A stretch of 64,000 bases of DNA from positions 372,001 to 436,000 of the forward strand of contig CALSTG010000001.1 in the NCBI GenBank assembly GCA_943789205.1. The letters run 5' to 3'. Source of the DNA: an uncultured Flavobacteriales bacterium. GTDB lineage: Bacteria > Bacteroidota > Bacteroidia > Flavobacteriales_D > Crocinitomicaceae. The notes under the pieces were generated by a model. The model was not told the DNA's origin and made no database searches. It worked only from the letters and a program-made list of their open reading frames with translations. Each line of letters begins with the position of its first letter. Position 1 is the first letter of the stretch. The translations under genes were made by a program, and so were the position numbers. Shown piece by piece: positions 1-8,821 of this stretch.

Positions 1-1569
1 CTTTAAGACCTCATCTGATACATTCAGTAAATCATAAACACCTACGTTTTCTATTATTGGAATAACGTTTGTCTTTGAATTCAACCTGTAGGACAAACCA
101 AATGTTACTTTTAATTTTTTAGCTTTAAACAACCCTAAACTTGTCATTAGTGAACCTTGAAGTTGATGGACGGGTATAATGTGTTTTTTGAGATTTGACA
201 ACGTCAAAATATACTTTTGTTGCCATTTCAGCTTCTGAAATTTAAAATTTGAATTCAAATAGAGCTGTTGAATAATACTCGAACTTAATGCGGTTTGATT
301 AGACCAATTCGAGATCGAATTGTCATAAAAATATATTCCGCGGTTTGATTCCAGCAGATAGCGTGCGCCCAAGTCATAAGATTTATCTTTATAATTTACC
401 TCAGCTGAGCTAGAGGTATATCCTTGAAGACTCAAATTTGAGTTTGAATAATTGGTATTATTGGCGCTATAAAATCTTTGAAAAATTGCTGGTAATTTTT
501 GACCTATTCTACTTTGAAGGAAAAAGGACCAGTTTTCATACTGATAATAAAGCTGGTTTCTTGTAGACCATGTCTGTGCTGCACCAATTGTATTTAATGT
601 AGCTTCATGAAGGAAACTTAGCTTGTTTTTTTGATATTTAAAATCATGAAAAGTATTTAATTCAATAGTGTCTCTATAAAGATTCATATTTCTATAATTC
701 CAAAAAGTCGATGACAAACCAATTGAATAAACTAAATGGTCATTATGAAAATATATTGCACTTTGATTTTCTAACCTTCCTATCTGATATTGATCATTTG
801 TAGAAACAGAATCGAAATAAATAGATGCGTAAATACCAGCAAGAGTATCACGTTCATTAAACACGCGATTTTCACCATTTACATTTATCTTATGACGAAT
901 ACCAAAACTATTTTTTCCATTGTCAAAAAAGGTCAAATACCCCAAAGCTTCAACATCAAAATATTTCAATTCAGAATTACATGTTGATTTATAGACGGGT
1001 ACTGTAAGGGGAGCAAAAACCTCAAGTAATGAAGCATCAATAACTCCCCCACTCCATGATCTAGAGAACTTTGAGGTGCGACCTGTAAAAGAAATACCGT
1101 ATCTATCGCGCCTCTTTGAAACCGAAGCTTCAAAATCGGTTTTTCCCAATGCCATATTCCTAAAATAACCTAATGATTTTACATTACTGACCTGTGAATT
1201 CAAAACCCAGTCTCCCTTAAATACCTGCTGATACTCAAAACCCAAACGTTGTGCTCCCTGCATACCAAACGTATAACTAAAACCAATATGGGGCAATGGA
1301 CTTACAATGTGTAAGATTTCTTTTTTACGAAATTGATGAATCTTTGAACCGTATGTACCAAAAACTGAGGCGGAAAGAAAAGGGGATGTTTGATCTGGAG
1401 TCATGAAAGCAGCGTCAAAAAATTGAGAGCTCTGCTCCAATTCGAACATATCTCCATCTATTCGATAATCACTACGAAGGGAATCATATGATGCTCGAAA
1501 ATTATTGATTTGAGCTATACCATTTAGAGGTAATACTGTTAGAAAAAAAAGGATGAAAAGGACCTTCAT
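1..1569 (-). CDS. Putative outer-membrane beta-barrel porin, N-terminal part (runs off the window)
   Basis: The reading frame is open from the ATG at 1569 down to base 1, so about 523 residues are present and the C-terminus is missing. It begins with a signal peptide (MKVLFILFFLTVLPLNGIAQ), so the product is exported. The rest alternates aromatic and polar residues with frequent Tyr/Asn/Phe-rich strands separated by short turns, as in an outer-membrane barrel. The family guess (Bacteroidota 'putative porin') rests on this composition, the length and the position beside rpsT, not on a catalytic motif. A terminator hairpin separates it from rpsT upstream, so it probably has its own promoter or depends on read-through. 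Confidence 0.6.
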   Translation of the reverse strand, partial: MKVLFILFFLTVLPLNGIAQINNFRASYDSLRSDYRIDGDMFELEQSSQFFDAAFMTPDQTSPFLSASVFGTYGSKIHQFRKKEILHIVSPLPHIGFSYTFGMQGAQRLGFEYQQVFKGDWVLNSQVSNVKSLGYFRNMALGKTDFEASVSKRRDRYGISFTGRTSKFSRSWSGGVIDASLLEVFAPLTVPVYKSTCNSELKYFDVEALGYLTFFDNGKNSFGIRHKINVNGENRVFNERDTLAGIYASIYFDSVSTNDQYQIGRLENQSAIYFHNDHLVYSIGLSSTFWNYRNMNLYRDTIELNTFHDFKYQKNKLSFLHEATLNTIGAAQTWSTRNQLYYQYENWSFFLQSRIGQKLPAIFQRFYSANNTNYSNSNLSLQGYTSSSAEVNYKDKSYDLGARYLLESNRGIYFYDNSISNWSNQTALSSSIIQQLYLNSNFKFQKLKWQQKYILTLSNLKKHIIPVHQLQGSLMTSLGLFKAKKLKVTFGLSYRLNSKTNVIPIIENVGVYDLLNVSDEVLK

Positions 1570-1583
1570 ACCAAACAAAACTA

Positions 1584-1610
1584 ATAAAAAAAGGGGCGCA
1601 AGGGCCCCTT
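1584..1610 (-). terminator. Rho-independent terminator of the tRNA-Glu/rpsT unit
   Basis: On the minus strand a 7-bp stem (AAGGGGC/GCCCCTT, loop of six) is followed directly by a run of T. It lies between the rpsT stop and the porin start and fits the end of the rpsT transcript. Confidence 0.8.
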
Positions 1611-1635
1611 CTTAATTTCGTATATTCAAACGACC

Positions 1636-1887
1636 TTATAGTGCGTTCACAAAATTTTGTAAACCTGATTTTAGGTTTGCCGCTTTGTTGTTATGAATAA
1701 TATTTTTCTTCGCAAGTTTATCAATCATGTTGAAAACACCTGGTGCTAATTTTTCAGCGTCTTTTTTCTTCGTCGCCTCTCTTAACGCTTTTATAGCATT
1801 ACGAGTTGTTTTATGCTGGTATTTATTCAATACTCTTCTTTTCTCATTGGAACGAATCCTTTTGATTGCTGATTTATGATTTGCCAT
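1636..1887 (-). CDS. rpsT: 30S ribosomal protein S20
   Basis: This 83-residue, Lys/Arg-rich helical protein starts MANHKSAIKRIRSNEKRR, the typical S20 N-terminus that binds 16S rRNA, and ends in the usual Ala/Asn-rich helix. The length matches the family. It lies 30 nt downstream of two tRNA-Glu genes on the same strand and is followed by a strong terminator, so tRNA-tRNA-rpsT is probably one transcript. Confidence 0.97.
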   Translation of the reverse strand: MANHKSAIKRIRSNEKRRVLNKYQHKTTRNAIKALREATKKKDAEKLAPGVFNMIDKLAKKNIIHNNKAANLKSGLQNFVNAL

Positions 1888-1917
1888 GTTCTAAATTTAA
1901 TTTCACTATTAATACTG

Positions 1918-1989
1918 TAGCCCATAGGAGAATCGAACTCCTGTTACCAGGATGAAAACCTGGCGTCCTAACCACTAGACGAATGGGCC
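1918..1989 (-). tRNA. tRNA-Glu (anticodon TTC), distal copy
   Basis: A complete 72-nt cloverleaf. The anticodon stem CCAGG/CCTGG encloses the loop TTTTCAT with anticodon TTC. The acceptor stem is GGCCCAT/ATGGGCT with a G1-U72 wobble. No CCA is encoded. It differs from the neighbouring copy by paired changes in the acceptor and T stems. Confidence 0.97.
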
Positions 1990-1995
1990 AAAAAG

Positions 1996-2067
1996 TAGCC
2001 CGTAGGGGAATCGAACCCCTGTTACCAGGATGAAAACCTGGCGTCCTAACCACTAGACGAACGGGCC
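1996..2067 (-). tRNA. tRNA-Glu (anticodon TTC), proximal copy
   Basis: A second 72-nt tRNA-Glu, 6 nt upstream of the first in the direction of transcription. Acceptor stem GGCCCGT/ACGGGCT, T stem AGGGG/CCCCT, anticodon TTC. No CCA is encoded. The D and anticodon arms are identical to the distal copy. Confidence 0.97.
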
Positions 2068-2074
2068 ATTAAAA

Positions 2075-2095
2075 TCTCAAAAGTATATTTTGAGA
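2075..2095 (-). other. Inverted repeat in the tRNA-Glu leader
   Basis: Perfect 8-bp arms TCTCAAAA and TTTTGAGA with a 5-nt loop (GTATA), between the tRNA-Glu promoter and the first tRNA. It would form an AU-rich hairpin at the 5' end of the precursor; a role in processing is only a guess. Confidence 0.5.
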
Positions 2096-2098
2096 GTG

Positions 2099-2129
2099 CA
2101 AATATAGGGTGAAATTCTCTAATAACAAG
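2099..2129 (-). promoter_or_regulatory. Promoter of the tRNA-Glu/rpsT unit
   Basis: On the minus strand the -7 octamer TATATTTG (2099-2106) matches the Bacteroidota consensus TAnnTTTG exactly. A CTTG (2126-2129) lies 19 nt upstream, where the -33 TTTG box is expected. Confidence 0.65.
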
Positions 2130-2212
2130 TGTCCGTATTAATTTTTTTGATGTCTGATTTATATGATATTCTCCTAAAATTTATACACTTTTGAATTCTA
2201 AGTCCACTTTAA

Positions 2213-3121
2213 TTGACAAATCAACAAGAAAAAATAACAATCTGGTTCATCATTAATCCAATTTCTGGAGGAAAACGCAAAACAAGTCTTGTAAAAAAAA
2301 TAGAGCGTTACCTTGACCATACACGTTTTGAACATTCCATCTTCACAACAGAATATGAAGGTCATGGTAAAGAAATCGCCCATGATGCCGTTGACAAAAA
2401 TATTGATTTGGTGTGTGCTGCGGGAGGCGACGGAACAATTCATGAAATTGCGGGTCAATTGATTCAATCAAAAACGGGTCTATGCATTATTCCCAAAGGG
2501 TCAGGGAATGGTATCGCAAATCATTTAAGAATACCAAAAAAAACAAAAAAAGCAATTTCAATTATAAATAATGGTTTGATCGCACAAATAGATGCAGTAG
2601 CTGTCAATGATTCATACTTTATAGGGACCGCAGGGTTTGGAATTGACGCTATAATTGCAGCGCAATTTGCCAAAGACCCTAAAAGAGGATTAAAAACTTA
2701 TATTAAACATTCTATACGCGAATTTATAAATCTTAAACCCATTAAAATTCATATTAAATCCTCTATGAATACGCAAACGGTTCAGGCTTTCATGCTCTGC
2801 ATAGCAAATACCTCCGAATTTGGAAATCGATTTAAGATTTCACCAAAATCAAGTGTGAGAGATGCAATGCTCGAGCTCATTGTCGTCAGGCCTTTTCCAA
2901 AATGGAAAGGTGGCATCATTGCAGCAAAAATATTTAGCAGAAAAGCGAATCGGTCAAAATATATTGATACCATATCGGTAAGAGAAGGTCAGCTAGAACT
3001 GTCTCAAAAAATTGCACATTACGATGGTGAGTTTATTGAAGCCCCTTCAAGGATTTCCTTTAAGGTGCTTCCAGAAAGTTTAAAAGTGATGATCCCTGAA
3101 AAAAGTTTAAATAAAATCTAG
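2213..3121 (+). CDS. Diacylglycerol kinase family lipid kinase (YegS/BmrU type)
   Basis: A 302-residue protein of the DAGK catalytic family, which phosphorylates a membrane lipid or sphingoid base with ATP at the inner membrane. It shows the N-terminal NPISGG motif at residues 15-20, the nucleotide-binding GGDGT at 71-75, and the PKGSGNG loop near 95-101. Length is normal for the family. The start is TTG, because no ATG lies between the upstream stop and the first conserved motif. It stands divergent from the tRNA-Glu unit. Substrate cannot be read from the sequence. Confidence 0.85.
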   Translation: MTNQQEKITIWFIINPISGGKRKTSLVKKIERYLDHTRFEHSIFTTEYEGHGKEIAHDAVDKNIDLVCAAGGDGTIHEIAGQLIQSKTGLCIIPKGSGNGIANHLRIPKKTKKAISIINNGLIAQIDAVAVNDSYFIGTAGFGIDAIIAAQFAKDPKRGLKTYIKHSIREFINLKPIKIHIKSSMNTQTVQAFMLCIANTSEFGNRFKISPKSSVRDAMLELIVVRPFPKWKGGIIAAKIFSRKANRSKYIDTISVREGQLELSQKIAHYDGEFIEAPSRISFKVLPESLKVMIPEKSLNKI

Positions 3122-3157
3122 CGACAAAGTTACCTTTTAAACAAGAATCAAAATTCC

Positions 3158-3165
3158 TAATTTTG
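3158..3165 (+). promoter_or_regulatory. Candidate -7 box for the YdcF/alkB pair
   Basis: TAATTTTG matches TAnnTTTG exactly and sits 16 nt before the ATG at 3182. A TTTT run at 3135-3138 lies 19 nt upstream and could serve as a weak -33 box. Confidence 0.45.
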
Positions 3166-3181
3166 ACCTAATAATTAGCTT

Positions 3182-3946
3182 ATGTTTTTTATTCTTTCAA
3201 AAGTACTTTCAATATTCCTCTCACCTTTTTTATGGGTACTGATCAGTTGGATTTGCTATGTGTGTATTAAAACAACAAGAGTAAAGAAAATAATGCTGTG
3301 GACGTCAATAAGTCTGAGTGTTATCTTTTCAAATGGGTGGATTGCAGGAAGGTTTGTTGCGTTATGGGAGGTGCCTGGTGTTAGTGCTCAAAACATTCCT
3401 GTTTATGATTATGGCATTGTTCTTTCAGGTATGTTTGAATACAATAAAGATTTCGATAGACTTAGTGCAAGAAGAGGTTCTGACCGATTGTGGCAGGCAA
3501 TACAACTTTATCATCATGGCAAAATAAAAAAGATACTACTCTCAGGAGATTCTGGATATGTTTTTAAAAAAGGGCTTCACGAATCGGCACAGTTGAAAAA
3601 GATGCTCATAGCTCAGAACATCCCAGCAAGAGATATAGTAATTGAGGCTAAATCAAGGAATACGCATGAAAATGCGAAAGAAACAGCTCGTTTTCTAAAA
3701 AGAAATAAGCTTAATAAAAAAACCTTTCTTTTAATTACCTCAGCAATTCATATGAGAAGAGCACAAGCTTGCTTTTTAAAAGAAGGCGTAACTTGTTCGA
3801 GCTTTAGCACAGATCACTATAACATTGATGCAGAAACTGCCTCAATAACGAGCCTGATTCCAAGCGCCGATGGTTTTATAATGTGGCAAAGAATTGTTAA
3901 GGAATGGGTTGGCACCTTAACGTATCGAATTTCAGGATACATATGA
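3182..3946 (+). CDS. YdcF/SanA/ElyC family protein (DUF218)
   Basis: A 254-residue protein with two N-terminal hydrophobic segments (about residues 1-30 and 38-60), then a soluble DUF218 domain. Visible signatures are the DYGIVLSGM strand, the KILLSGDSG loop, the 'ARDIVIEAKSRNTHENA' stretch typical of the family, and LLITSAIHMRRA. Members act in envelope integrity and are inner-membrane anchored; the chemical reaction is not established. It overlaps the next gene by ATGA, so the two are translationally coupled. Confidence 0.85.
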   Translation: MFFILSKVLSIFLSPFLWVLISWICYVCIKTTRVKKIMLWTSISLSVIFSNGWIAGRFVALWEVPGVSAQNIPVYDYGIVLSGMFEYNKDFDRLSARRGSDRLWQAIQLYHHGKIKKILLSGDSGYVFKKGLHESAQLKKMLIAQNIPARDIVIEAKSRNTHENAKETARFLKRNKLNKKTFLLITSAIHMRRAQACFLKEGVTCSSFSTDHYNIDAETASITSLIPSADGFIMWQRIVKEWVGTLTYRISGYI

Positions 3947-4521
3947 TACAATATTCATTAGAAGACGGACAGCTCAGCTATGATGCTGGTTTTTATTTTA
4001 AAAAGGAGGCAGATGTGCTTTATGAATTACTAATGTCGGAGCTTAAGCTAAGACAAAATGATATCGTAATATTCGGGAAAGAATACAAGACGCCAAGGCT
4101 TGAAGGCTTTTATGCAAAAAATGGTGAGCAATATGGTTATTCAGGCAAAAGAATGGAATCAATACCATTTTCGCCAATTTTAAAAACCATTTGCAATAAA
4201 ATAGAATCCGAAACCTCACAAAAATTCAACTCCGTATTGATTAATTTGTATAGAGATGGTCAGGATAGCAATGGCTGGCACTCTGATGATGAATACGAGC
4301 TCGGAACAAACCCCTTTATTGCTTCGCTCAGCCTCGGTGAAGCGCGTAAAATTCAATTCAAGCACAAAACGAAAGGACACAAAATTGAAGAAACATTGAC
4401 TCATGGAAGTCTTATGCTAATGTCGGGTTCCCTACAAACCTTTTGGAAACATCAAATCCCAAAAACAAAAAAGAAAAAAGAAGCCAGACTAAATTTAACG
4501 TTCAGAAATATTATTGGTTAA
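3943..4521 (+). CDS. alkB: AlkB-family 2-oxoglutarate/Fe(II) DNA-repair dioxygenase
   Basis: A 192-residue enzyme expected to remove alkyl groups oxidatively from DNA bases. The iron ligands are visible: H113 and D115 in WHSDD, and H170 in WKHQIPK. The 2-oxoglutarate-binding arginines lie in ARLNLTFR (R182 and R188). The start is the ATG at 3943, which overlaps the previous stop as ATGA; the longer GTG/TTG-type extension upstream has no family support. Its 3' end overlaps the convergent hemF by 11 bp. Confidence 0.9.
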   Translation: MIQYSLEDGQLSYDAGFYFKKEADVLYELLMSELKLRQNDIVIFGKEYKTPRLEGFYAKNGEQYGYSGKRMESIPFSPILKTICNKIESETSQKFNSVLINLYRDGQDSNGWHSDDEYELGTNPFIASLSLGEARKIQFKHKTKGHKIEETLTHGSLMLMSGSLQTFWKHQIPKTKKKKEARLNLTFRNIIG

Positions 4522-5407
4522 GCCAATCGATATCTTTTTTTAGCCAGGCTAATGTTTCCGCCTCTTTTGAGCCTTCCTTGGGAATATAATTATAAGACCA
4601 ATGTGCTACAGGAGGCATGCTCATTAGAATTGACTCTGTACGCCCACCTGAATAGATACCAAATTTAGTTCCCCTATCGTGCAGCAAATTAAATTCTACA
4701 TATCTACTGCGCCTGAGCATTTGCCATTGAACTGACTCTTTGTGATTTTCAAGAGAACGCGTTTCCTCAAGCTGTTCCGCATAAAGCTCAGGAAATAACT
4801 TTCCAAGCGCTATACAAAACTCAAAAACTTCGGTTTTGGTCATTTTTTCGGAGTGACTTAAATGGTCAAAAAATATCCCTCCTACACCTCGAGTTTCATT
4901 TCTATGTGGTAAATAAAAATAGTTATCCGCCCACTTTTTAAACTTTGGATATAGCTCGGAATCATAATGATCACATAAATCTCTCAGTCCATTATGGAAT
5001 TGATTGGCTTTTACTTTATCAATATAAATTGGTGTTAGATCTATGCCCCCACCAAACCAATAAGTGCCATCATCCATTTCAAAGTAGCGAACATTCATGT
5101 GAATAATTGGATGACTCGGGCTTTTGGAATGCAACACGATAGAGACTCCGGTTGCAAAAAACTCTGAGCCCTCGAGTTTTAACTGTTGCGCCATACTTTC
5201 AGTAACTGGTCCATGAACCTCAGAAAATGCTACGCCTCCTTTCTCTATGTAATCACCTCCACTAACAGCACGAGTTATTCCTCCGCCACCTAGGTCACGA
5301 TTCCAGTTGTCAAACAAAAAATGAGCAGAGGCATCTACCTCATTCAGTCGTTGACATATATACTCCTGAAGCGCCCTAAATGAAGACGCAATATCGGCTT
5401 TTGTCAT
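4511..5407 (-). CDS. hemF: Oxygen-dependent coproporphyrinogen III oxidase
   Basis: A 298-residue cytosolic enzyme of haem synthesis that converts coproporphyrinogen III to protoporphyrinogen IX with O2. Family stretches include GGGITRAVSGG with EKGGVAFS near the N-terminus, GGGIDLTPIY, the ETRGVGGIFFDHL block and LLHDRGTKFGIYSGGRTES. Length is normal. It is the last gene of a guaA-LysM-hemF run; its ATG overlaps the upstream stop by 4 nt. An aerobic hemF fits an oxygen-respiring organism that also carries Bat genes. Confidence 0.97.
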   Translation of the reverse strand: MTKADIASSFRALQEYICQRLNEVDASAHFLFDNWNRDLGGGGITRAVSGGDYIEKGGVAFSEVHGPVTESMAQQLKLEGSEFFATGVSIVLHSKSPSHPIIHMNVRYFEMDDGTYWFGGGIDLTPIYIDKVKANQFHNGLRDLCDHYDSELYPKFKKWADNYFYLPHRNETRGVGGIFFDHLSHSEKMTKTEVFEFCIALGKLFPELYAEQLEETRSLENHKESVQWQMLRRSRYVEFNLLHDRGTKFGIYSGGRTESILMSMPPVAHWSYNYIPKEGSKEAETLAWLKKDIDWLNQ

Positions 5408-7107
5408 GGAGCTATGGTTTTCTCTTCCAAATCTTTAAACTCGAGCATAAATGCTCCTCGATTGATCTGATTCACGGACGAAGCATCAAATTTGAACTTG
5501 TGAACTAACCCATTTTCGAGGACTTGACCGTATAAAGCGTATAAGAACATATTTAATGTCGCATCAAATCCTAAACAGGCCATTTTCGTTAAATCAGAAT
5601 TATACTTTGCTCGGTAAATTTTATGTATTCTTTTCAATTCGCTATTATCGTAATCTAAGAAGGATGGATTTGCAAAACAATACCCCTTCTCGTTTTCAAT
5701 AGACTTCAAAAATGAAGAGCATTTTTTCCATTCTTTCATTCCATAGACTTCGACATGCTCCTCAGAAATAGAAAACCGTAGTAACTCGTCAATTTTCGGC
5801 GAACATTTTGAGAGCAAAACATATAGTGTTTTCAGTCCTTTTTTTCTCGCGAAATAAGTATAGTTGTCGAAATCAGCCTCCTGGATTTTAACAGGCAAAT
5901 CAAGATACTGAGTAATTCTCAAAAACTCATTATAAACCATTAGCTCGGTAGAATCATTAGTCTTGATTAAAACAATTTGAACTGAATCTCTTTTACTCAA
6001 ATGAGACGCCATTACTGAAAGTAATGATGTCGTGTTAGGATTCATGAAATAAGCATTCTTATTTTCAATTCCAATAGCATGATGATTGGCAAGGGGATAT
6101 ACAATCTTAACATTTTTTGATTCTGCCCAAAAAGATAATTCTTTAGACAAATCGAAATCGAAGGGTGCATAGATTAAATCTGCGGAGTCCAGGCCTCCAT
6201 TTGAGAGAAGGCTATCAAATGGTTCTGATTTTGATAAGTAATCAATAAAATGAAAACTACCACGGACAGGGTATTGCTTTAAAGAGTCAATCGCCATTAA
6301 TGCACCCATATAGAACTCTGTTGCATAAGAGCGAAAACCTCTTGTATCCAAGGTGTCTAAATTGAATGGAAGCAAGACCGCAACATTGAACTTTTTATCA
6401 ATTTGTAGGCTGTCATTTATAAGCAATGAAGAGGCGGTATCTTTTTGAAAAACATATGGAGGTCTCGGATTGAGTTTCAATTCCTTTTTTAAGGGAATCG
6501 TAATGATCTGACCGGGTTTTAGAGCCGTATTTTGTAAATTATTTCTTGAAAGAATCAATTTTATAGGCACCATGAATCTTTTGGAAATCGAATACATCGT
6601 TTCACCAGCTCTCACTTCATATTCGATAATTGAGTCCTTTAGAATTGTATTACTTGTATCTAACTCATCAACTATGGTTGTATCTGAAATAATTTGTTGT
6701 GATTTTAAAGGAATTGGTAAAATTAAATTCTTAACTACAAGTTGCTGACCTCTTTTCAAGCCTTCAGACAAGGAGGGATTGTGCGACTTTAAGGAATCTA
6801 TAGCCACCCCATACTTTTTTGAAATACCATAAAGCGTCTCCTGTCTTCTTACAGTATGATTGATATCATGATATCGCACAGGTATATAAAGTAACTGGCC
6901 TATTTCAATGTTATCTGTTAATGAATTTGAATTTTGTATTTTCTCAACAGCGACTCCATATATTTGCTGTATACCATACAGCGTTTCTCCGTCTACAACT
7001 TTATGCATATAGTACTTCACCCCTGCCCGCTCACCGATTTTTGCATATTTCTGACCAAAGCTTTGTAAGCCTAAAATCAAAAATAATACAAGCAAAAATC
7101 TTTTCAT
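5404..7107 (-). CDS. LysM-repeat protein with a periplasmic-binding-like domain
   Basis: About 567 residues from the ATG at 7107, which gives a clean signal peptide (MKRFLLVLFLILGLQSFGQ). An in-frame TTG five codons earlier would overlap guaA and is unlikely. Three LysM modules follow, each with a 'GETLYGI' or 'GETMYSI' core, at about residues 30-75, 80-122 and 162-205; these bind peptidoglycan glycan strands. The C-terminal 330 residues look like a branched-chain-amino-acid-receptor (type I periplasmic binding) fold. The gene starts 1 nt after the guaA stop and overlaps hemF by 4 nt. Function is probably cell-wall-linked, but the ligand is unknown. Confidence 0.8.
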   Translation of the reverse strand: MKRFLLVLFLILGLQSFGQKYAKIGERAGVKYYMHKVVDGETLYGIQQIYGVAVEKIQNSNSLTDNIEIGQLLYIPVRYHDINHTVRRQETLYGISKKYGVAIDSLKSHNPSLSEGLKRGQQLVVKNLILPIPLKSQQIISDTTIVDELDTSNTILKDSIIEYEVRAGETMYSISKRFMVPIKLILSRNNLQNTALKPGQIITIPLKKELKLNPRPPYVFQKDTASSLLINDSLQIDKKFNVAVLLPFNLDTLDTRGFRSYATEFYMGALMAIDSLKQYPVRGSFHFIDYLSKSEPFDSLLSNGGLDSADLIYAPFDFDLSKELSFWAESKNVKIVYPLANHHAIGIENKNAYFMNPNTTSLLSVMASHLSKRDSVQIVLIKTNDSTELMVYNEFLRITQYLDLPVKIQEADFDNYTYFARKKGLKTLYVLLSKCSPKIDELLRFSISEEHVEVYGMKEWKKCSSFLKSIENEKGYCFANPSFLDYDNSELKRIHKIYRAKYNSDLTKMACLGFDATLNMFLYALYGQVLENGLVHKFKFDASSVNQINRGAFMLEFKDLEEKTIAP

Positions 7108-7108
7108 T

Positions 7109-8641
7109 CTATTCCCATTCAATTGTTGCAGGTGGTTTTGAGCTGATATCGTAGGTTACTCTATTTATACCTTTTACCTGATTAATGATTTTGTTAGATA
7201 TCAAAGCCAAAAAATCATAAGGTAAATGGCACCAATCTGCTGTCATTCCATCCGTAGAATATACTGCACGTAATGCCACAGCATTTTCATAAGTTCTTTC
7301 ATCCCCCATTACACCAACCGATTGAACGGGTAAAAAGATTGCTCCAGCTTGCCACACATCATCGTATAAGCCATGCTCTTTCAATCCCTGGATGAAAATA
7401 TAATCAACCTCTTGCAAAATGCGTACCTTTTCTTTGGTTACATCTCCTAATATACGAATTCCAAGTCCTGGACCAGGAAATGGGTGACGACCTAAAATGG
7501 CAGGGTCAATATGCATTGAATGTCCAATGCGACGTACTTCATCTTTAAATAACTTTCTAAGTGGCTCAACTACTTTCAAAGACATATAATCAGGTAAGCC
7601 CCCCACATTGTGATGCGACTTGATTGTTTGTGATGGTCCTCCTGTTGCAGAAACAGATTCAATTACATCAGGATAAATGGTACCTTGACCAAGCCACCTA
7701 GCATCTTCTACTTTCTTAGACTCCGCCTCAAAAACATCTATAAACACCTTGCCGATGGCTTTTCTTTTGAGCTCAGGATCACTAATACCGTCGAGCGCCG
7801 CATAAAACAATTCTGAAGCATTTACTCCTGTTACATTCAGACCCATACCTTGGTATGATTCTAAAACAGAATCATATTCATTCTTTCTTAACAAACCATT
7901 GTCCACAAAAATGCAATGTAAATTACTTCCTATCGCTTTGTGCAAAAGCACAGCTGCAACAGATGAATCAACTCCTCCAGACAATCCAAGAATAACTTTA
8001 TCTTCGCCCACCTGCGCTTTTAATTGTCTACAAGTTTCATCGACAAATGAATCAGGTGTCCAATCACCAGAACATCCACAAATATCCACAACAAAATTCT
8101 TTATCAAAAGCTTCCCTTCGGACGAATGGTAAACCTCAGGATGGAATTGAACTCCAAAAGTTTCCTCTCCTTCAATGATATACCCTGCAACATCTACTTC
8201 CGCTGTTGATGCAAATATTTTATAATTACTTGGCACCCTTTTTATCGTATCACCATGAGACATCCAAACCTGCGAATTGGCCGTCAATCCTTGCGATATT
8301 GGGTGCTGATTATCTACCTTAGACAAAATAGCGCGGCCATATTCTCGTATACTTGAAGGCAAAACTTCTCCTCCATAGTTTTGAGCGAGGTATTGAGCAC
8401 CAAAACAAACCCCTAGCAATGGTAGTTTTCCTTTAATGTAGGATAAATCAGGCTTTGGAGATGCTTCGTCAAGTACAGAAAATGGACTTCCCGACAAAAT
8501 CACACCTACAATATCTTCACCAATTTTTGGTACTTTATTCCAAGGATGTATTTCACAGTATACATTAAGTTCACGAATACGTCTCGCAATGAGTTGTGTA
8601 TATTGAGAACCAAAATCAAGAATCATTATTTTTTGATGCAT
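7109..8641 (-). CDS. guaA: GMP synthase (glutamine-hydrolysing)
   Basis: A 510-residue enzyme converting XMP, glutamine and ATP to GMP. The class I amidotransferase domain carries the nucleophile C79 in GVCFGAQ and the His/Glu pair in GVQFHPEV. The ATP pyrophosphatase domain has the P-loop [10 protein letters not shown], and the C-terminal dimerisation domain has [14 protein letters not shown]. Full length for the family. It is divergent from secA and heads a three-gene run with the LysM protein and hemF. A TATCTTTG box (8646-8653 on the minus strand) lies only 4 bp upstream of the ATG, suggesting a very short leader. Confidence 0.98.
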   Translation of the reverse strand: MHQKIMILDFGSQYTQLIARRIRELNVYCEIHPWNKVPKIGEDIVGVILSGSPFSVLDEASPKPDLSYIKGKLPLLGVCFGAQYLAQNYGGEVLPSSIREYGRAILSKVDNQHPISQGLTANSQVWMSHGDTIKRVPSNYKIFASTAEVDVAGYIIEGEETFGVQFHPEVYHSSEGKLLIKNFVVDICGCSGDWTPDSFVDETCRQLKAQVGEDKVILGLSGGVDSSVAAVLLHKAIGSNLHCIFVDNGLLRKNEYDSVLESYQGMGLNVTGVNASELFYAALDGISDPELKRKAIGKVFIDVFEAESKKVEDARWLGQGTIYPDVIESVSATGGPSQTIKSHHNVGGLPDYMSLKVVEPLRKLFKDEVRRIGHSMHIDPAILGRHPFPGPGLGIRILGDVTKEKVRILQEVDYIFIQGLKEHGLYDDVWQAGAIFLPVQSVGVMGDERTYENAVALRAVYSTDGMTADWCHLPYDFLALISNKIINQVKGINRVTYDISSKPPATIEWE

Positions 8642-8645
8642 GTCA

Positions 8646-8653
8646 CAAAGATA
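8646..8653 (-). promoter_or_regulatory. Candidate -7 box of guaA
   Basis: TATCTTTG on the minus strand matches TAnnTTTG and lies 4 bp from the guaA ATG, so the transcript would be leaderless or nearly so. No good -33 box is seen at the expected distance. Confidence 0.4.
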
Positions 8654-8677
8654 AGCCGAATAACAATTCCACTACAT

Positions 8678-8691
8678 TTCTTGGCCAAGAA
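8678..8691. promoter_or_regulatory. 14-bp perfect palindrome between guaA and secA
   Basis: TTCTTGGCCAAGAA is its own reverse complement and lies in the 180-bp divergent gap. It could be an operator, but a palindrome of this size is expected a few times per 64 kb by chance. Confidence 0.3.
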
Positions 8692-8766
8692 TAATTTTAT
8701 TTTTTTCAATACAATTTTAACAAATTGAATACATTTTGGGTAATTGCAGAATTGGTATACTTTTCG

Positions 8767-8798
8767 TTTCTTTTCATCCTTTAATTTGCTTAAATTTG
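8767..8798 (+). promoter_or_regulatory. Candidate secA promoter
   Basis: TAAATTTG (8791-8798) is an exact -7 consensus, with TTTC (8767-8770) exactly 20 nt upstream in the -33 position. The leader to the ATG at 8822 would be short. Confidence 0.55.
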
Positions 8799-8821
8799 CC
8801 TTCCGCAAATTAGACTGTAGA

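Noticed and set aside
2198..2467. Minus-strand frame over the lipid kinase start
   Set aside because: Antisense shadow; the plus-strand gene has the NPISGG and GGDGT motifs.
8744..8821. N-terminal extension of SecA by 26 residues
   Set aside because: It would cover the secA promoter and precede the conserved first helix of SecA.
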